NCBI GenBank assembly: GCA_947492745.1
Contig: CANLOE010000040.1
Location: 1 to 54,726 of the forward strand
Length of the DNA: 54,726 nucleotides
Direction of reading: 5' to 3'
Source of the DNA: an uncultured Cyclobacteriaceae bacterium
Lineage (GTDB): Bacteria; Bacteroidota; Bacteroidia; Cytophagales; Cyclobacteriaceae
In this document: in pieces, positions 8,348-17,800 of the stretch
How the letters are laid out: each line of letters opens with the position of its first letter
How positions within the stretch are numbered: the first letter of the stretch is position 1
Notes under the pieces: model-generated
What the model was told of the DNA's origin: nothing
The model's input: only the letters and a program-made list of their open reading frames with translations
Databases searched by the model: none
Position numbers and translations under genes: made by a program

Positions 8348-8424
8348 TTGTAGGGTCCCAAATGCTCTTGTCCAACAAAAATGGGATAAAATCAAAAATA
8401 GCCCTCAAGTTCCGCTTATAGTAT

Positions 8425-8549
8425 TGTTCATTTTGCTTCACTCTGCGTGGACAATCCCCGGGATAGCGCTGCTACCCCTGCGGTTCTCGCCTTGATTGAA
8501 AAAAAATGACCCGCGAAATCTTATACGACATTTAAAAAGCAAATTTGTA
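8425..8549. repeat. 159-bp MITE, truncated copy C
   Basis: Reverse orientation. The intact end GCAAATTTGTA closes at 8549 followed by TAA (8550-8552). The other terminus is missing: the match begins abruptly at TGTTCATTTTGC near 8425, so about 35 bp are lost and no target duplication can be scored there. It abuts family-2 copy R3 at the same internal site as in R2 and R4. Confidence 0.75.
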
Positions 8550-8685
8550 TAAATAGCAAAATACCGGCCATTTGGATTCGTGCGGCATAGCACCGCTATG
8601 GTGAATGAAGGCTGGTGGGCAAAGCTTCTGATATGAAGCTATTTATGCGCGGAATAGGTTCTCTATTGATCATTTTGGGTTTAAA
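8550..8685. repeat. palindromic repeat family 2, partial copy R3
   Basis: Starting TAAATAGCAAAATACCGGCC and running through CATAGCACCGCTATGG to CATTTTGGGTTTAAA, this is the reverse complement of the half-unit seen in R2 and R5. The other half beyond the MITE is missing. Confidence 0.6.
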
Positions 8686-9571
8686 AGGCGGTATTCCTTC
8701 TAATGTCACAGCACACCGACAGTACCATAATTCTCACTGACTTTTTCAAGTGACTGGCCCTATTGCACTTTGCTCTCTAATTACGAAATCGAGTCCATAA
8801 TCCCGAGTTCCAACATACCACATAAACACCTCATAATCAAATAATAACACAAGAAAAACATCTAGTATCCTCCATGAGATCCTCTAATTTGAGAAAAGAA
8901 AAAACGGGTAAAATTATTCCATATTGTCCGAGTAGTTTTTACCTTTCTTCACTATCTTAGTAGAAGCAAAAGCAAGGCCTCCGCAGGTAAAATAACCACT
9001 ACCAATACGGCTCCACTATTGGGAATCGCTATCTTGTAAAAAAGGCCTGCCAAAGGAGTATTTACCGATATCAGAAATGTTAAACCACGACACGATATTC
9101 TGCCCTTACCTTTTCCATCAGGAAAACCACAAAAGTACCCGACAGCTCAGCATCGATAGTATTTGTATTACCGACAGGAACCGCCCATTCTCAATGGGAC
9201 AGTCTGTCTGGCGGTTTACGGTGGAAAATGTAATGTAGAAAGGATTGTCCAAAAATGATAGGGACCCAATCACTTTCGGAATCGCAGCGGTAAAACCTAC
9301 GTTTTACCCTATAGAATTCAGAGAACCGTAGCCGGTATCCTACCCAACCTTTATTAGCGATGAGAACCTTGAACAAAACATCGATTTACAAACACTTACG
9401 GTTAACCAAAGCCGTAAATATCTCTTTACTTCATAAGGGATTCCCACCTCAAAATCAAAGTATTTCCCTCTCCGAGCATCAAAAAATCAATAACCTATTT
9501 TGGATACATAGCACATCAAGTATGTCTACGTATTTTTCGTCATGTATCCGTCAACCTAAGATTATAATAAA
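8686..9571. other. gene-free stretch, possibly decayed coding sequence
   Basis: No convincing gene is visible. A short plus-strand stretch around 9118-9232 reads like protein in one frame (GQSVWRFTVENV) before a stop, so part of the region may be a decayed gene. The frames at 9191-9376 and 9360-9575 have atypical composition and no family match. The upstream control of the carbonic anhydrase gene must lie here, but no promoter could be fixed. Confidence 0.35.
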
Positions 9572-10390
9572 ATGAAAAACATATCATTGATCTACATCAT
9601 CGTCCTTACACTTTGTTCTTGTGAAAACCTTTTGGAAAACAAAAATATCCAAGCTGCCCTACCTCATGGAGAACATGTATCAGGCCATTCCCTAGAAAAC
9701 AAGCACTGGACCTACGAAGGCGAGACAGGCCCCGAACACTGGGCCGAAATCGAAAGACAATCCGACTGTGACGGAAAACGGCAATCGCCCATCAATATCA
9801 TAGACTATAAAACCGAAATCGACCCTAACTTAAAACCCTTGGACATCCATTATTCCAATAGTGTCAAAATTCATGAAGTTACCAATAATGGGCATTCGAT
9901 TCAATACAATTTCGAAAAAGGGGACTTTATCTATTTGAAGGATGAAAAATATGAATTACATCAGATCCACTTTCATGAGGCATCGGAACATACTATCAAT
10001 GGAATACGCTATCCTTTAGAGATGCATATGGTACATATCAATAGAGGTGGTAAGATAGCTGTATTGGCAGTGATGGCCGAAGAAGGAAAGAGTAGTGCGC
10101 CCTTTACCTTTCTGGAGCGTTACCTTCCTGTAAGGTCGGGCGAAACGAAACAGATCGATGCCAACTTCGATTTGAGTCTGAACCTACCCAAAAACAGAGA
10201 GTATTACACCTATGAGGGTTCGTTGACCACTCCTCCTTGCACGCAGCGTGTCAGTTGGTACGTTTTCAAGACCCCCATCACCATCTCTTTACATCAGGTG
10301 AAGCAGTTGAAGGAATTGATGCCACTGAATAATTATAGGGACGAACAAGCCCTCAATGGAAGAACAGTGAAGCATTGTATACCGATTTGA
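9572..10390 (+). CDS. alpha-type carbonic anhydrase, lipoprotein
   Basis: This 272-aa enzyme should reversibly hydrate CO2 to bicarbonate in the periplasm or at the outer membrane. A lipoprotein signal with lipobox LCSC (Cys near residue 17) suggests lipid anchoring. Alpha-class hallmarks are in order: HWTYEGETGPEHWAEI, QSPINI, the zinc site QIHFHEASEH (two zinc His plus the Glu gate), EMHMVHIN (third zinc His), and YEGSLTTPPCTQRVSWYVF with the substrate-pocket Thr. A Cys pair (SDCDGKR and TPPCT) fits the usual disulphide. ATG 9572 is immediately before the signal peptide. It stands alone, and its stop codon is overlapped by a family-2 repeat that begins at 10390. Confidence 0.93.
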   Translation: MKNISLIYIIVLTLCSCENLLENKNIQAALPHGEHVSGHSLENKHWTYEGETGPEHWAEIERQSDCDGKRQSPINIIDYKTEIDPNLKPLDIHYSNSVKIHEVTNNGHSIQYNFEKGDFIYLKDEKYELHQIHFHEASEHTINGIRYPLEMHMVHINRGGKIAVLAVMAEEGKSSAPFTFLERYLPVRSGETKQIDANFDLSLNLPKNREYYTYEGSLTTPPCTQRVSWYVFKTPITISLHQVKQLKELMPLNNYRDEQALNGRTVKHCIPI

Positions 10391-10721
10391 ACCCGGATCA
10401 TGCATTGAAAAATCTACTGCGGATCTAAATAGCTGCAAACCGGTCCTTGCACTACGTTTTTTAAATTCACCATAGCGGTGCTATGCTAAATCCAATAAAA
10501 CTCCCTGATGTATTGCTATTTATACAAATTTAGGTTTTAAATGTCGTATAAGATTCCGCGGGTCATTTTGTTTCAATCAAGGCGAGAACCGCAGGAATAG
10601 CAGCGCTATCCCGAGGATTGTCAACGCAGAGTGAAGCAAAATGAACAGGAAGATAGGCGATATTTGAAAGCTAAGTTTGTATTAAACCCTCGCTACGAAG
10701 TTTCAACGCATGATTCGGGTT
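10390..10721. repeat. palindromic repeat family 2, copy R4 with nested MITE
   Basis: The ends are AACCCGGATCATGCATTG (10390) and GCATGATTCGGGTT (to about 10721). Excluding the 159-bp MITE plus its 3-bp duplication leaves a unit of about 170 bp, like R6 and R7, with an internal CACCATAGCGGTGCTATG palindrome. It lies between two converging genes and could act as a bidirectional terminator. Confidence 0.7.
10523..10681. repeat. 159-bp MITE, copy D (inside family-2 copy R4)
   Basis: Exactly 159 bp, with ends TACAAATTTAGG and GCTAAGTTTGTA and TTA duplications at 10520-10522 and 10682-10684. The flanks join as GCTATTTAAACCCTC, which is the uninterrupted sequence found in copy R5 (about 14131-14145). 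R5 is therefore an empty-site control for this insertion. Confidence 0.9.
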
Positions 10722-10789
10722 GAACTGTTTTCTCCACTCTGTTTTTCTTACTATAGGTCAGACAAGAGTTAGAATGCTATTATTTTGAT

Positions 10790-12598
10790 TTACAACTCTT
10801 CCTCCACTGCACCACAGGTCAGCATCTCGTCTCCAAAATAAGGATTCAGGATATCATCGGAACTGCTCAGCCAATAGGCACCTTCGAAATCAAAGGCCAT
10901 AGGGCAGTACTGACGATATCCTTTGACGGCAATATCGTATTTCTTCAATGTATGAAACAGCTGATCGCTCAATGGAGAAAGCATCGAACGCGCCTCTTTG
11001 AGGTTTTCTGCGCTGACGATCCGCTCTGTAGCTTCTTTTAGTATATTCCGGTCTTTCCTGCCTTCGGTAAGTGCTTCGCCCTGTATCCATCTCATATCGA
11101 CCGCATCAATGGCCGTGGACAATAGGACCGCCTTCTCGCGGGCTGTTTTAGCGTCACTTTCAACAAGGGCGTCCTTCATGGGTAGGTAAGCGGCAAAAAC
11201 TTTTTGCAGCTGTTTCTGAAATGTAGGATCGCTTTTATAGTTTTTTCCCGATACGTTGACCGTGATTAGGTCTGTTTGTAGGGCATGAGAGCGCTCGTTT
11301 TTCAACGAAACGGGTTCTTTTTCATTGTGTTCATGCGCTATAGCTTTCATGCCTCCCTCTGAGTTCATCATACTGGGCTTGCCGGCCAGCTGTGCTGCTG
11401 CATCAACACTGAACGTTCCATGCACGACGATCTCTTCTCCTATATTTAGCCCTTCTTTTATGATAACATCATCCGCAAGGGTGGGACCCATCACTATTTT
11501 GCGCATTGTAAATGCGATGCCTTTTGGACTATTGTTTTTTACATATACCACAGATTTTTTTCCTGTCCACAGGATTGCGGACTTTGGGATGATGATGCTT
11601 TCCGCCCCATTTCCGATGGTACTGCTGACCACTCCCGTAGCGAACATTTCCGGCTTGAGTACCCTTTCTTTATTCTCGGTAAGGACCCTAGCTCTGGCAA
11701 CACGTGTCAGAGGGTCAATAACGGGGTCGATAAAGCTTATCCTGCCCATAAATTCTCTTCCCGGTAAGGAACGTACCGCATAACTGATGGTGTCTCCCAA
11801 GTTTACCCAGCTCATATCAGATTCATAGATATCGAAAAGTACCCATACTTTGGACAGGTCGGCTATTTCGTAAATGGCAGTGCCTTCCATGACATGTTCT
11901 CCCAGATTGGCCTTTTTTGTCAGTACTACACCACTCCTGTCCGCCAGTACGGGAAAGTGTTCCATCGGTTCACCCGATTTTAGAATAGACTCAATTTGCC
12001 CAGAGCTCAGTTTCCAATTCTTAAGTTTCTCTTTTGCGGCGACCAATAAGCGTGGGTCAGTAGCAGCGTTTTTTTGGGCTTCCAAGAGTTCCATTTGGGC
12101 TGTAACCAGTTCGGGTGAGTAGATATAAGAGATGACCTGGCCCTTTTTCACATATGCTCCCGTAGTGTTGACCAAAAGCTTCTCGATACGTCCGGAGATA
12201 TGGGCCGTTTGTGAAGTAATACTGCTTTCATCGGCCTGCACCTTGCCTGTGAGCCTTACTTTTTTGGTAGATCGGGCCTTACGGACCAGGGCAGTTTGTA
12301 CATCGGCCAACTGCATGGCCGTTGGCGACATCCTGATGGCCAGTGGATCGGCCTCATTTACCTCAGTTGTACTTACGGGGACAAGGTCCATACCACAGAT
12401 AGGACAGTCACCTTTCACTTTTTGCCTCACTTGCGGGTGCATGGCACAGGTCCACTCCCCAGCTTGGCTCCCCATCGTCATTGGAGGCCGATCATGCCGA
12501 TGCTGACTTTCACTGGAGAAGAAGATATAACCCAATCCCAGTCCCAGTACTAAAGCACTTATGGCGATAATAAATGTCGTTTTGCTCAAAGCCTTCAT
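10790..12598 (-). CDS. cusB: CusB-like periplasmic adaptor of a heavy-metal RND efflux pump
   Basis: This 602-aa membrane-fusion protein would link the RND pump to the outer-membrane channel. An N-terminal hydrophobic anchor (about residues 8-28) is followed by a metal-binding domain (WTCAMHPQVRQKVKGDCPIC, GMDLVP). Next come barrel-sandwich and alpha-hairpin segments (GRIEKLLVNTTGAYVKKGQV, LLEAQKNAATDPRLLVAAKE) and beta-barrel segments (VWVLFDIYESDMSWVNLGD). From about residue 430 a DUF3347-like domain (FAAYLPMKDALVESDAKTA) ends in a Cys-containing tail (YRQYCPMAFDF, LTCGAVEEEL). Such tails are common in Bacteroidota CusB homologues and probably bind Cu/Ag. It starts 1-2 nt after the TolC-type gene stop, so the two are co-translated. 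Metal specificity is inferred. Confidence 0.9.
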   Translation of the reverse strand: MKALSKTTFIIAISALVLGLGLGYIFFSSESQHRHDRPPMTMGSQAGEWTCAMHPQVRQKVKGDCPICGMDLVPVSTTEVNEADPLAIRMSPTAMQLADVQTALVRKARSTKKVRLTGKVQADESSITSQTAHISGRIEKLLVNTTGAYVKKGQVISYIYSPELVTAQMELLEAQKNAATDPRLLVAAKEKLKNWKLSSGQIESILKSGEPMEHFPVLADRSGVVLTKKANLGEHVMEGTAIYEIADLSKVWVLFDIYESDMSWVNLGDTISYAVRSLPGREFMGRISFIDPVIDPLTRVARARVLTENKERVLKPEMFATGVVSSTIGNGAESIIIPKSAILWTGKKSVVYVKNNSPKGIAFTMRKIVMGPTLADDVIIKEGLNIGEEIVVHGTFSVDAAAQLAGKPSMMNSEGGMKAIAHEHNEKEPVSLKNERSHALQTDLITVNVSGKNYKSDPTFQKQLQKVFAAYLPMKDALVESDAKTAREKAVLLSTAIDAVDMRWIQGEALTEGRKDRNILKEATERIVSAENLKEARSMLSPLSDQLFHTLKKYDIAVKGYRQYCPMAFDFEGAYWLSSSDDILNPYFGDEMLTCGAVEEEL

Positions 12599-12599
12599 G

Positions 12600-13871
12600 T
12601 TATTCTGATTTTGTGGTGATGTAAGCTATTCGGGCCAAAGCAAGATGGTACGCTGTGATGGCTGTTGCACTGGCTGTTCTGTAGCTCAAAAGTTGTTGCT
12701 GCATTTTCAGGATTTCTTCAAAGTTTTCTCCCAGATTACTATAGGTCGTATAGAGCAGGGTCAAAATCCGTTCTGTTTTCTGTATTTGCCTCCAATAGCG
12801 ACTATTCAGCAGTACCGCCTTTTCCAACTCATATCGGGCAGTTTCATAATCGCTCACCAGTATATTTTCCATGGCCTTGACCTGATGGGCCGCAGACTGC
12901 TGTAATGATCGGCTTTCCTGTAAAGCAGCACTATATTTTTTTCTGTAAATGGGAATGCTCAGGGTCACTGTGGGCATAAAGGCATCTCTGCCATTGTCCG
13001 GAAGGTTTGCCTCCATTCTTTCGGAAACAAACGCATAGTCCAGCCCTACTCCGATTTGCGGCATTCCACTTTTTCGCACTACCTCCTCCTGAGCGCGATG
13101 AGTGGCAAGACGCTTCTCCAAAATTTTTATTTTAGGATGAGGTTTGAGCGTATCGGCCTTGCTCAGGATAGGTTTTTCATCCGTAATCGTGAGCGTATCG
13201 GGAATGAGTACCTGTATCGAATCTTCCCTATCCAACATACGGTTGAAGTGAGCTTCCAGCGGAGCGACACGCTGCTCCAATAACAGTATATCGGTTCGGG
13301 CATCCTCCATCAGCAGCTCTACCCGTAGCACATCGGTCATCTTTCCTTGCCCGTTGGAAAAGCGGGTCTCCGCGAGCTGGCGGAAAGTTTGTAATATACG
13401 AAGGTTTTCCTTTTGCAAGTGCAGGTGTTCCTTTACTTCATACAAAGGATAGTAGGCCTGCTTTACCTGATAGAAGAGAAAGTTCTTCTGATCGAGAAAC
13501 TCTTGATAGTTGGCTTCTGCCTCCAAGGTAGCGACCTGCTTTTTTGCTTTCAAAGTACCAAACCAAGGGAATGCCTGCGATAAGGATACCCTGGAACGTT
13601 GTGCACCGACCCTAGTCTCTATAGGACTAATGAAGTATCCAAAAGAAAGTTTAGGCTCGGGCAAGGCACTGACCTGAGGAATCCGTTTCATGGAAGCTTC
13701 GAAAGAGCTGTAGGAAGACTTCAGAGCAGGATTGTTTTCTGCTGCCAACTTTAAGTAATCTTCCAGTGATGATTGTGCCGCCATTGGAAAAGTTATAAAG
13801 AAGGAACAGGACAATAGAAAACAACGCCCGAAGGTTCGAAGAAAATACTTTCCGGTCTTGGATACCTCCAT
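12600..13871 (-). CDS. cusC: TolC-family outer-membrane channel of the metal efflux pump
   Basis: A protein of about 423 aa from the Met at 13871 (MEVSKTGKYFLRTF), chosen because a signal peptide follows directly and ends near FPMAAQSS; in-frame Mets also exist at 13901 and 13922. Long amphipathic heptad-like helices (ENLRILQTFRQLAETRFSNG, TDVLRVELLMEDARTDILLL) alternate with strand segments (LSFGYFISPIETRVGAQRSR, VGLDYAFVSE). This is the duplicated TolC architecture. It precedes cusB with no gap. The upstream partner cusA is separated from it by about 900 bp of 4HB gene, arrays and repeats, so transcription from cusA must cross that insertion or start anew. Confidence 0.88.
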   Translation of the reverse strand: MEVSKTGKYFLRTFGRCFLLSCSFFITFPMAAQSSLEDYLKLAAENNPALKSSYSSFEASMKRIPQVSALPEPKLSFGYFISPIETRVGAQRSRVSLSQAFPWFGTLKAKKQVATLEAEANYQEFLDQKNFLFYQVKQAYYPLYEVKEHLHLQKENLRILQTFRQLAETRFSNGQGKMTDVLRVELLMEDARTDILLLEQRVAPLEAHFNRMLDREDSIQVLIPDTLTITDEKPILSKADTLKPHPKIKILEKRLATHRAQEEVVRKSGMPQIGVGLDYAFVSERMEANLPDNGRDAFMPTVTLSIPIYRKKYSAALQESRSLQQSAAHQVKAMENILVSDYETARYELEKAVLLNSRYWRQIQKTERILTLLYTTYSNLGENFEEILKMQQQLLSYRTASATAITAYHLALARIAYITTKSE

Positions 13872-14010
13872 AGCTACCCATTTCAATGTATTATTTTTCA
13901 TGGCTTTTCCTATTAATAACAAGACATTGAAAGCCTAAACAATAGAATAGATATCGTCAATGTCCTAGGTGTATACGTTTTAGATTATTTTTTTCAATTG
14001 ACAGTTGAAG

Positions 14011-14178
14011 CCAAAATGATCAATAGAGAACCTATTCCGCGCATAAATAGCTTCATACCGGAAGCTTTGCCCACCGGTCTTCATTCACCATAGCGGTGCT
14101 ATGCCGAACGAATCCAAATGGCCGGTATTTTGCTATTTAAACCCTCATAACCAAGCTCCAATGCATGCTCCGGGTTGA
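14011..14178. repeat. palindromic repeat family 2, copy R5 (empty MITE site)
   Basis: Runs from CCAAAATGATCAATAGAGAA to CCAATGCATGCTCCGGGTT with the central CACCATAGCGGTGCTATG palindrome. Its sequence TTGCTATTTAAACCCTC is uninterrupted, whereas the equivalent position is occupied by a 159-bp MITE in R2, R3 and R4. The first 130 bp are nearly identical to R2 (6545-6677). Confidence 0.75.
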
Positions 14179-14209
14179 ACAATGAGCTGCTAGCCATCGA
14201 TATTGCTCC

Positions 14210-14334
14210 TTGAGCATTTTGGATTATTCTATAGAGCAGCTTGGTCGGTTCTTGTACAGTTTTACTATCCTGACCGCAAAACGAAAGCCTTTATCCCGTA
14301 CACTATTTCCTCCATTTTCCATAACATCATTGTT
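14210..14334 (-). pseudogene. internally deleted copy of the 4HB gene
   Basis: The last ~50 bp of this stretch's gene (14210-14262) and the first ~65 bp (from 14327 down) match the neighbouring intact 4HB gene, but about 240 bp of the middle are gone, joined at a short GTTCTT/TGTACAG junction. The start ATG has become ATT because the heptamer unit at that point reads AATTG instead of CATTG, and after the junction the frame shifts to an early stop. It lies in direct orientation downstream of the intact copy with a heptamer array between them, indicating a tandem duplication of gene plus array followed by deletion. Confidence 0.85.
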
Positions 14335-14376
14335 AATTGCTAATTGTTAATTGCTAATTGTTAATTGTTCATTGAG
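14328..14376. repeat. heptamer array 2, 7 units
   Basis: Seven consecutive 7-bp units of the form AATTGYY or CATTGYY (the last is CATTGAG). The array separates the deleted and intact 4HB copies. The TGA stop of the intact 4HB gene (14369-14371) lies across the junction of its last two units. Confidence 0.9.
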
Positions 14377-14734
14377 CATTTTGGATTATTCTATAGAGCA
14401 GTTTGGCCAGTTCTTCCGCGTCAGAGTGCATACTTTCGAACTGTTCGTCGGTGATATAGTCCGTTTCGTTGAGCAATCGCAACCAATACTTGCTTTCTCT
14501 GATTTCCTTATAGGATATACTCATCTTAGCCCGAAAGTCTTTTTTCGAGTATCCGCCCAAAGCCTCCTCTATATTTGCCCCGACGGACGTTCCTGAGCGC
14601 AACAATTGCTTTGATAGCGTATATTCTTTTTTTTCATCGCACAAATATTTGTACAGTTTTACTATCCTGACCGCAAAACGAAAGCTTTTATCCCGTACAC
14701 TATTTCCTCCATTTTCCATAACATCATTGTTCAT
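14369..14734 (-). CDS. four-helix-bundle protein (S23/intervening-sequence-protein type)
   Basis: This 121-aa, all-helical protein of the PF05635-type family shows DKSFRFAVRIVKLYKYL, LSKQLLRSGTSVGANIEEAL, DFRAKMSISYKEIRESKYWL and a final helix to IIQNAQ. Family members occur inside 23S rRNA intervening sequences or scattered in Bacteroidota genomes; their biochemical role is not established, though relatives include the Avd accessory protein of diversity-generating retroelements. Both its start ATG (in a CATTGCT unit) and its stop TGA fall inside heptamer repeats, so the gene fills the space between arrays like a cassette. It sits between cusA and the channel gene on the same strand, with no functional link to metal efflux. 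No reverse transcriptase or variable repeat is nearby. Confidence 0.88.
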   Translation of the reverse strand: MNNDVMENGGNSVRDKSFRFAVRIVKLYKYLCDEKKEYTLSKQLLRSGTSVGANIEEALGGYSKKDFRAKMSISYKEIRESKYWLRLLNETDYITDEQFESMHSDAEELAKLLYRIIQNAQ

Positions 14735-14836
14735 TGCTAATTGCTAATTGCCAATTGCTAATTGTTAATTGCCAATTGTTAATTGTTAATTGTTAATTGC
14801 CAATTGTTAATTGTTAATTGCCAATTGTTAATTGCC
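14725..14836. repeat. heptamer array 1, 16 units
   Basis: Sixteen perfect-period 7-bp units (AATTGTT, AATTGCT, AATTGCC, CATTGTT, CATTGCT) occupy 112 bp between the 4HB start and the cusA 3' end. The last nine bases (14828-14836) are coding: read on the minus strand they give Gly-Asn-stop of cusA. The unique DNA next to it reads TGGGG|CAATTAAC on the cusA strand, the same junction as at cobN. Confidence 0.95.
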
Positions 14837-17800
14837 CCATCTCCGCTCTTCTCTCATTGCATAAAGTACCGGCACGATAAAATAGGTAATCGACGCCATC
14901 ATCATCCCACCAAATACAGGTAAGGCCATAGGAATCATGATATCCGCACCCCTGCCCGTAGCCGTAAGCACGGGCAGCAGGGCGATAATGGTCGTCGCAG
15001 AGGTCATCACCGCCGGTTTGATTCTTCGTTTACCCGCTATTATCACAATCTCCCTCACCTCCTGTAGGCTAGTGATGGTATTCTTTTTGAAACTATTGTC
15101 GAGATAAGTACCCATCAGAACCCCATCATCCGTAGCGATACCGAAAAGCGCGACAAAACCTACCCACACAGCTACCGACAGGTTGATAGGATGTATACGG
15201 AACAGCTCGCGCATGTGGATACCGTAGAGATGAACGTCCATGAACCACTCTTGATCGTACAGCCAAATCAGGATAAAGCCACCAGCGAAGGCCACAGCAA
15301 TCCCGACGAAAATCATCAACGTAGTAGTAATTGATTTGAACTGAAGGTAAAGAATAAGAAAAATAATGACCAATACCATAGGAACGATAATCGCCAAGCG
15401 CTTTTCGGAGCGGACCTGATTTTCATAACTTCCGGAGAATCTGTAGCTGACCCCTTTGGGAACCAACAGTTTACCACTATCGATCTTAGATTGGATAAAA
15501 GCCTCTGCCTCTTCTACGACATCCACCTCGGCGTAGCCAGCTTTCTTTTCCAGTAATACATAACCTACGGGAAAGGTGTTTTCGCTTTTTATCATTTGAG
15601 GCCCTTTTACATAACTGATATCCACCACATCCTCTAAAGGAACCTGTGCTCCTGTGGACGTAGAAATCAAGATCCTACTCAGTGCATCGGGATTATCCCT
15701 GAGTTCCCTTGGATAGCGCACCCGAACAGGGAAGCGCTCCCTTCCCTCTACTATCGTGGTCAGTGGCAGTCCCCCAATGGCCACTTCGATAGTCTGCTGG
15801 ACATCCTCAACACTCAGTCCATACCTGGAAATTTCATCCCGAGCGATGCTCAAGTGGATATAAGGCTTCCCTACAATACGATCGGCGAATACGGATTCGC
15901 TGTTGACAGAGGGTACTTCTTTCAGGAGGATTTCCAGTTCTCTTCCAAAAGCTTCTATCGTCATCAGGTCGGGACCGTAAATTTTGATGCCCATAGGAGC
16001 GCGCATCCCTGTTTGTAACATAATAAGACGCGTTTCTATGGGTTGCAATTTGGGCGCAGAAGTCACCCCCGGAATCTGGGTCACCCGAACGATCTCCTTC
16101 CATATATCTTCCGGTGACCGGATATGTTTGCGCCAACGACGGAAAAAGCGACCCTGCTCATCAGGAATCAGTCGATTGATGGAAACACCTGCTTCCAGTG
16201 CTTTGGCATTGCTCAGTGTATCGCCTGTGGTAAGCATAAAGCGCTCCTTGTCATCCACTTGAAATCGCTGCCGCTTACCTTTTTCGTTAAGCGCATATTC
16301 GGGGCTGTAATTGATAATGTTTTCATACATGGATATGGGTGCAGGGTCCAAGGCAGTTTCCGCACGCCCCATTTTCCCGACCGCCAGTGTCACCTCCGGC
16401 ACATTGGCCAGCAACATATCCAGTTGTTGTACCACGCGCTTGTTCTGCTCCATTCCTGCATGGGGCATGGAAGTCGGCATCAGCAGAAAGCTCCCCTCAT
16501 TCAGTGAAGGCATGAACTCTTTGCCTGTTTGCTGCCAAATACTATACCCAAGATACATCAAGATGGCGGGCAGTACCAGAAACAATCCTTTATAGGTCAA
16601 GCAAAAGCCCAGAATAGCGGTATAAAAGTGTTCTAAGAGGAAGAAAAATCCCAGTATCAGTCCGATAAGCAATGCAACAAAGGTAAAATTCAAGAGAGTC
16701 GATGGGCCTACTCCCAGAGGCATCCAGTAAGTGGCCATAAGCCAAGTGACGGAAAAAACCGATATCACTACTGTAGCGTTTCGGACAAACCAAAATCGCC
16801 CAAGACCAAAGTAGGGCAGCCACCCAGCCAGGCCCAGTGCCAGTAAGGTCAGCCCGGCCCAATGAGATAGCCAGATGGTCACAAGAACACCTATAATCAC
16901 CAATAGCCCATAGAGGAGCTTTTCCAAGAAACCCTTTTTGATTTTACTACTAAAAAGCCAACGTGCCATGCTGGGCAGCAGCAGCAGCGAAACCAGCAAT
17001 GCAGCTATTAAAGCGAAGGTCTTGGTCCATGCCAGAGGCCCAAAAAGCTTCCCTTCGGCTGCTTCCAACGTAAAAACAGGCACAAAACTGACGATGGTCG
17101 TAGCTACCGTGGTAAGTATGGCCGAACTGACCTCTGCTGAGGCTTTGTAAACGGTCTCTTTCAGGGCTGTGCCGATGGGTGCTTCTTTGATGTGCTTAAG
17201 TATATTTTCCACAAGCACTATGCCCAAATCCACCATGGTCCCTATAGCAATGGCAATACCCGAAAGGGCTACGATATTGGCCTCTACCTCAAAGTAGCGC
17301 ATGGCGATAAAAACCATCAGCACCCCGATGGGCAACAGACCCGCAATCAATAGGGATGCCCTCAGATTGAAGACCATTACGATGACCACCAGAAAAGTAA
17401 TCAGCATCTCCAGTGATAGCGCCTCTTCCAAAGTTCCCAAGGTCTCGTGGATGAGCTGTGTCCTATCGTAAAAGGGGACGATGGTCAGTTGGCTTTCTAT
17501 GCCATTGGCCAGTGTTTTCTTAGGTAAACCTCTAGAAATTTCCGTGATTTTCTCTTTCAAATTATTGATGACCGCCATCGGGTTGGACCCAAACCGGGCG
17601 ATGACCACTCCACCGACCACTTCGGCCCCCTCCTTATCCAAGAGTCCCCTTCGGTTCGCCGGACCGAGCGAGACCACTCCGATATCCTTGATACGGATGG
17701 GCAAATTGTCATTGACCGTTACGACCACCTTCTCTAGGTCTTCGATTGATTTCACATATCCCAAACCCCTCACCAGGTACTCGGCCCGATTGATCTCTAT

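Noticed and set aside
9360-9575. 71-aa plus-strand reading frame before the carbonic anhydrase
   Set aside because: No family features, and it overlaps the carbonic anhydrase start; probably chance.
14369-14734. 4HB protein as the Avd accessory of a diversity-generating retroelement
   Set aside because: No reverse transcriptase, template repeat or variable repeat is present in the surrounding sequence.
14725-14836. Heptamer arrays as a CRISPR array
   Set aside because: The period is 7 bp with no spacers and no cas genes nearby.
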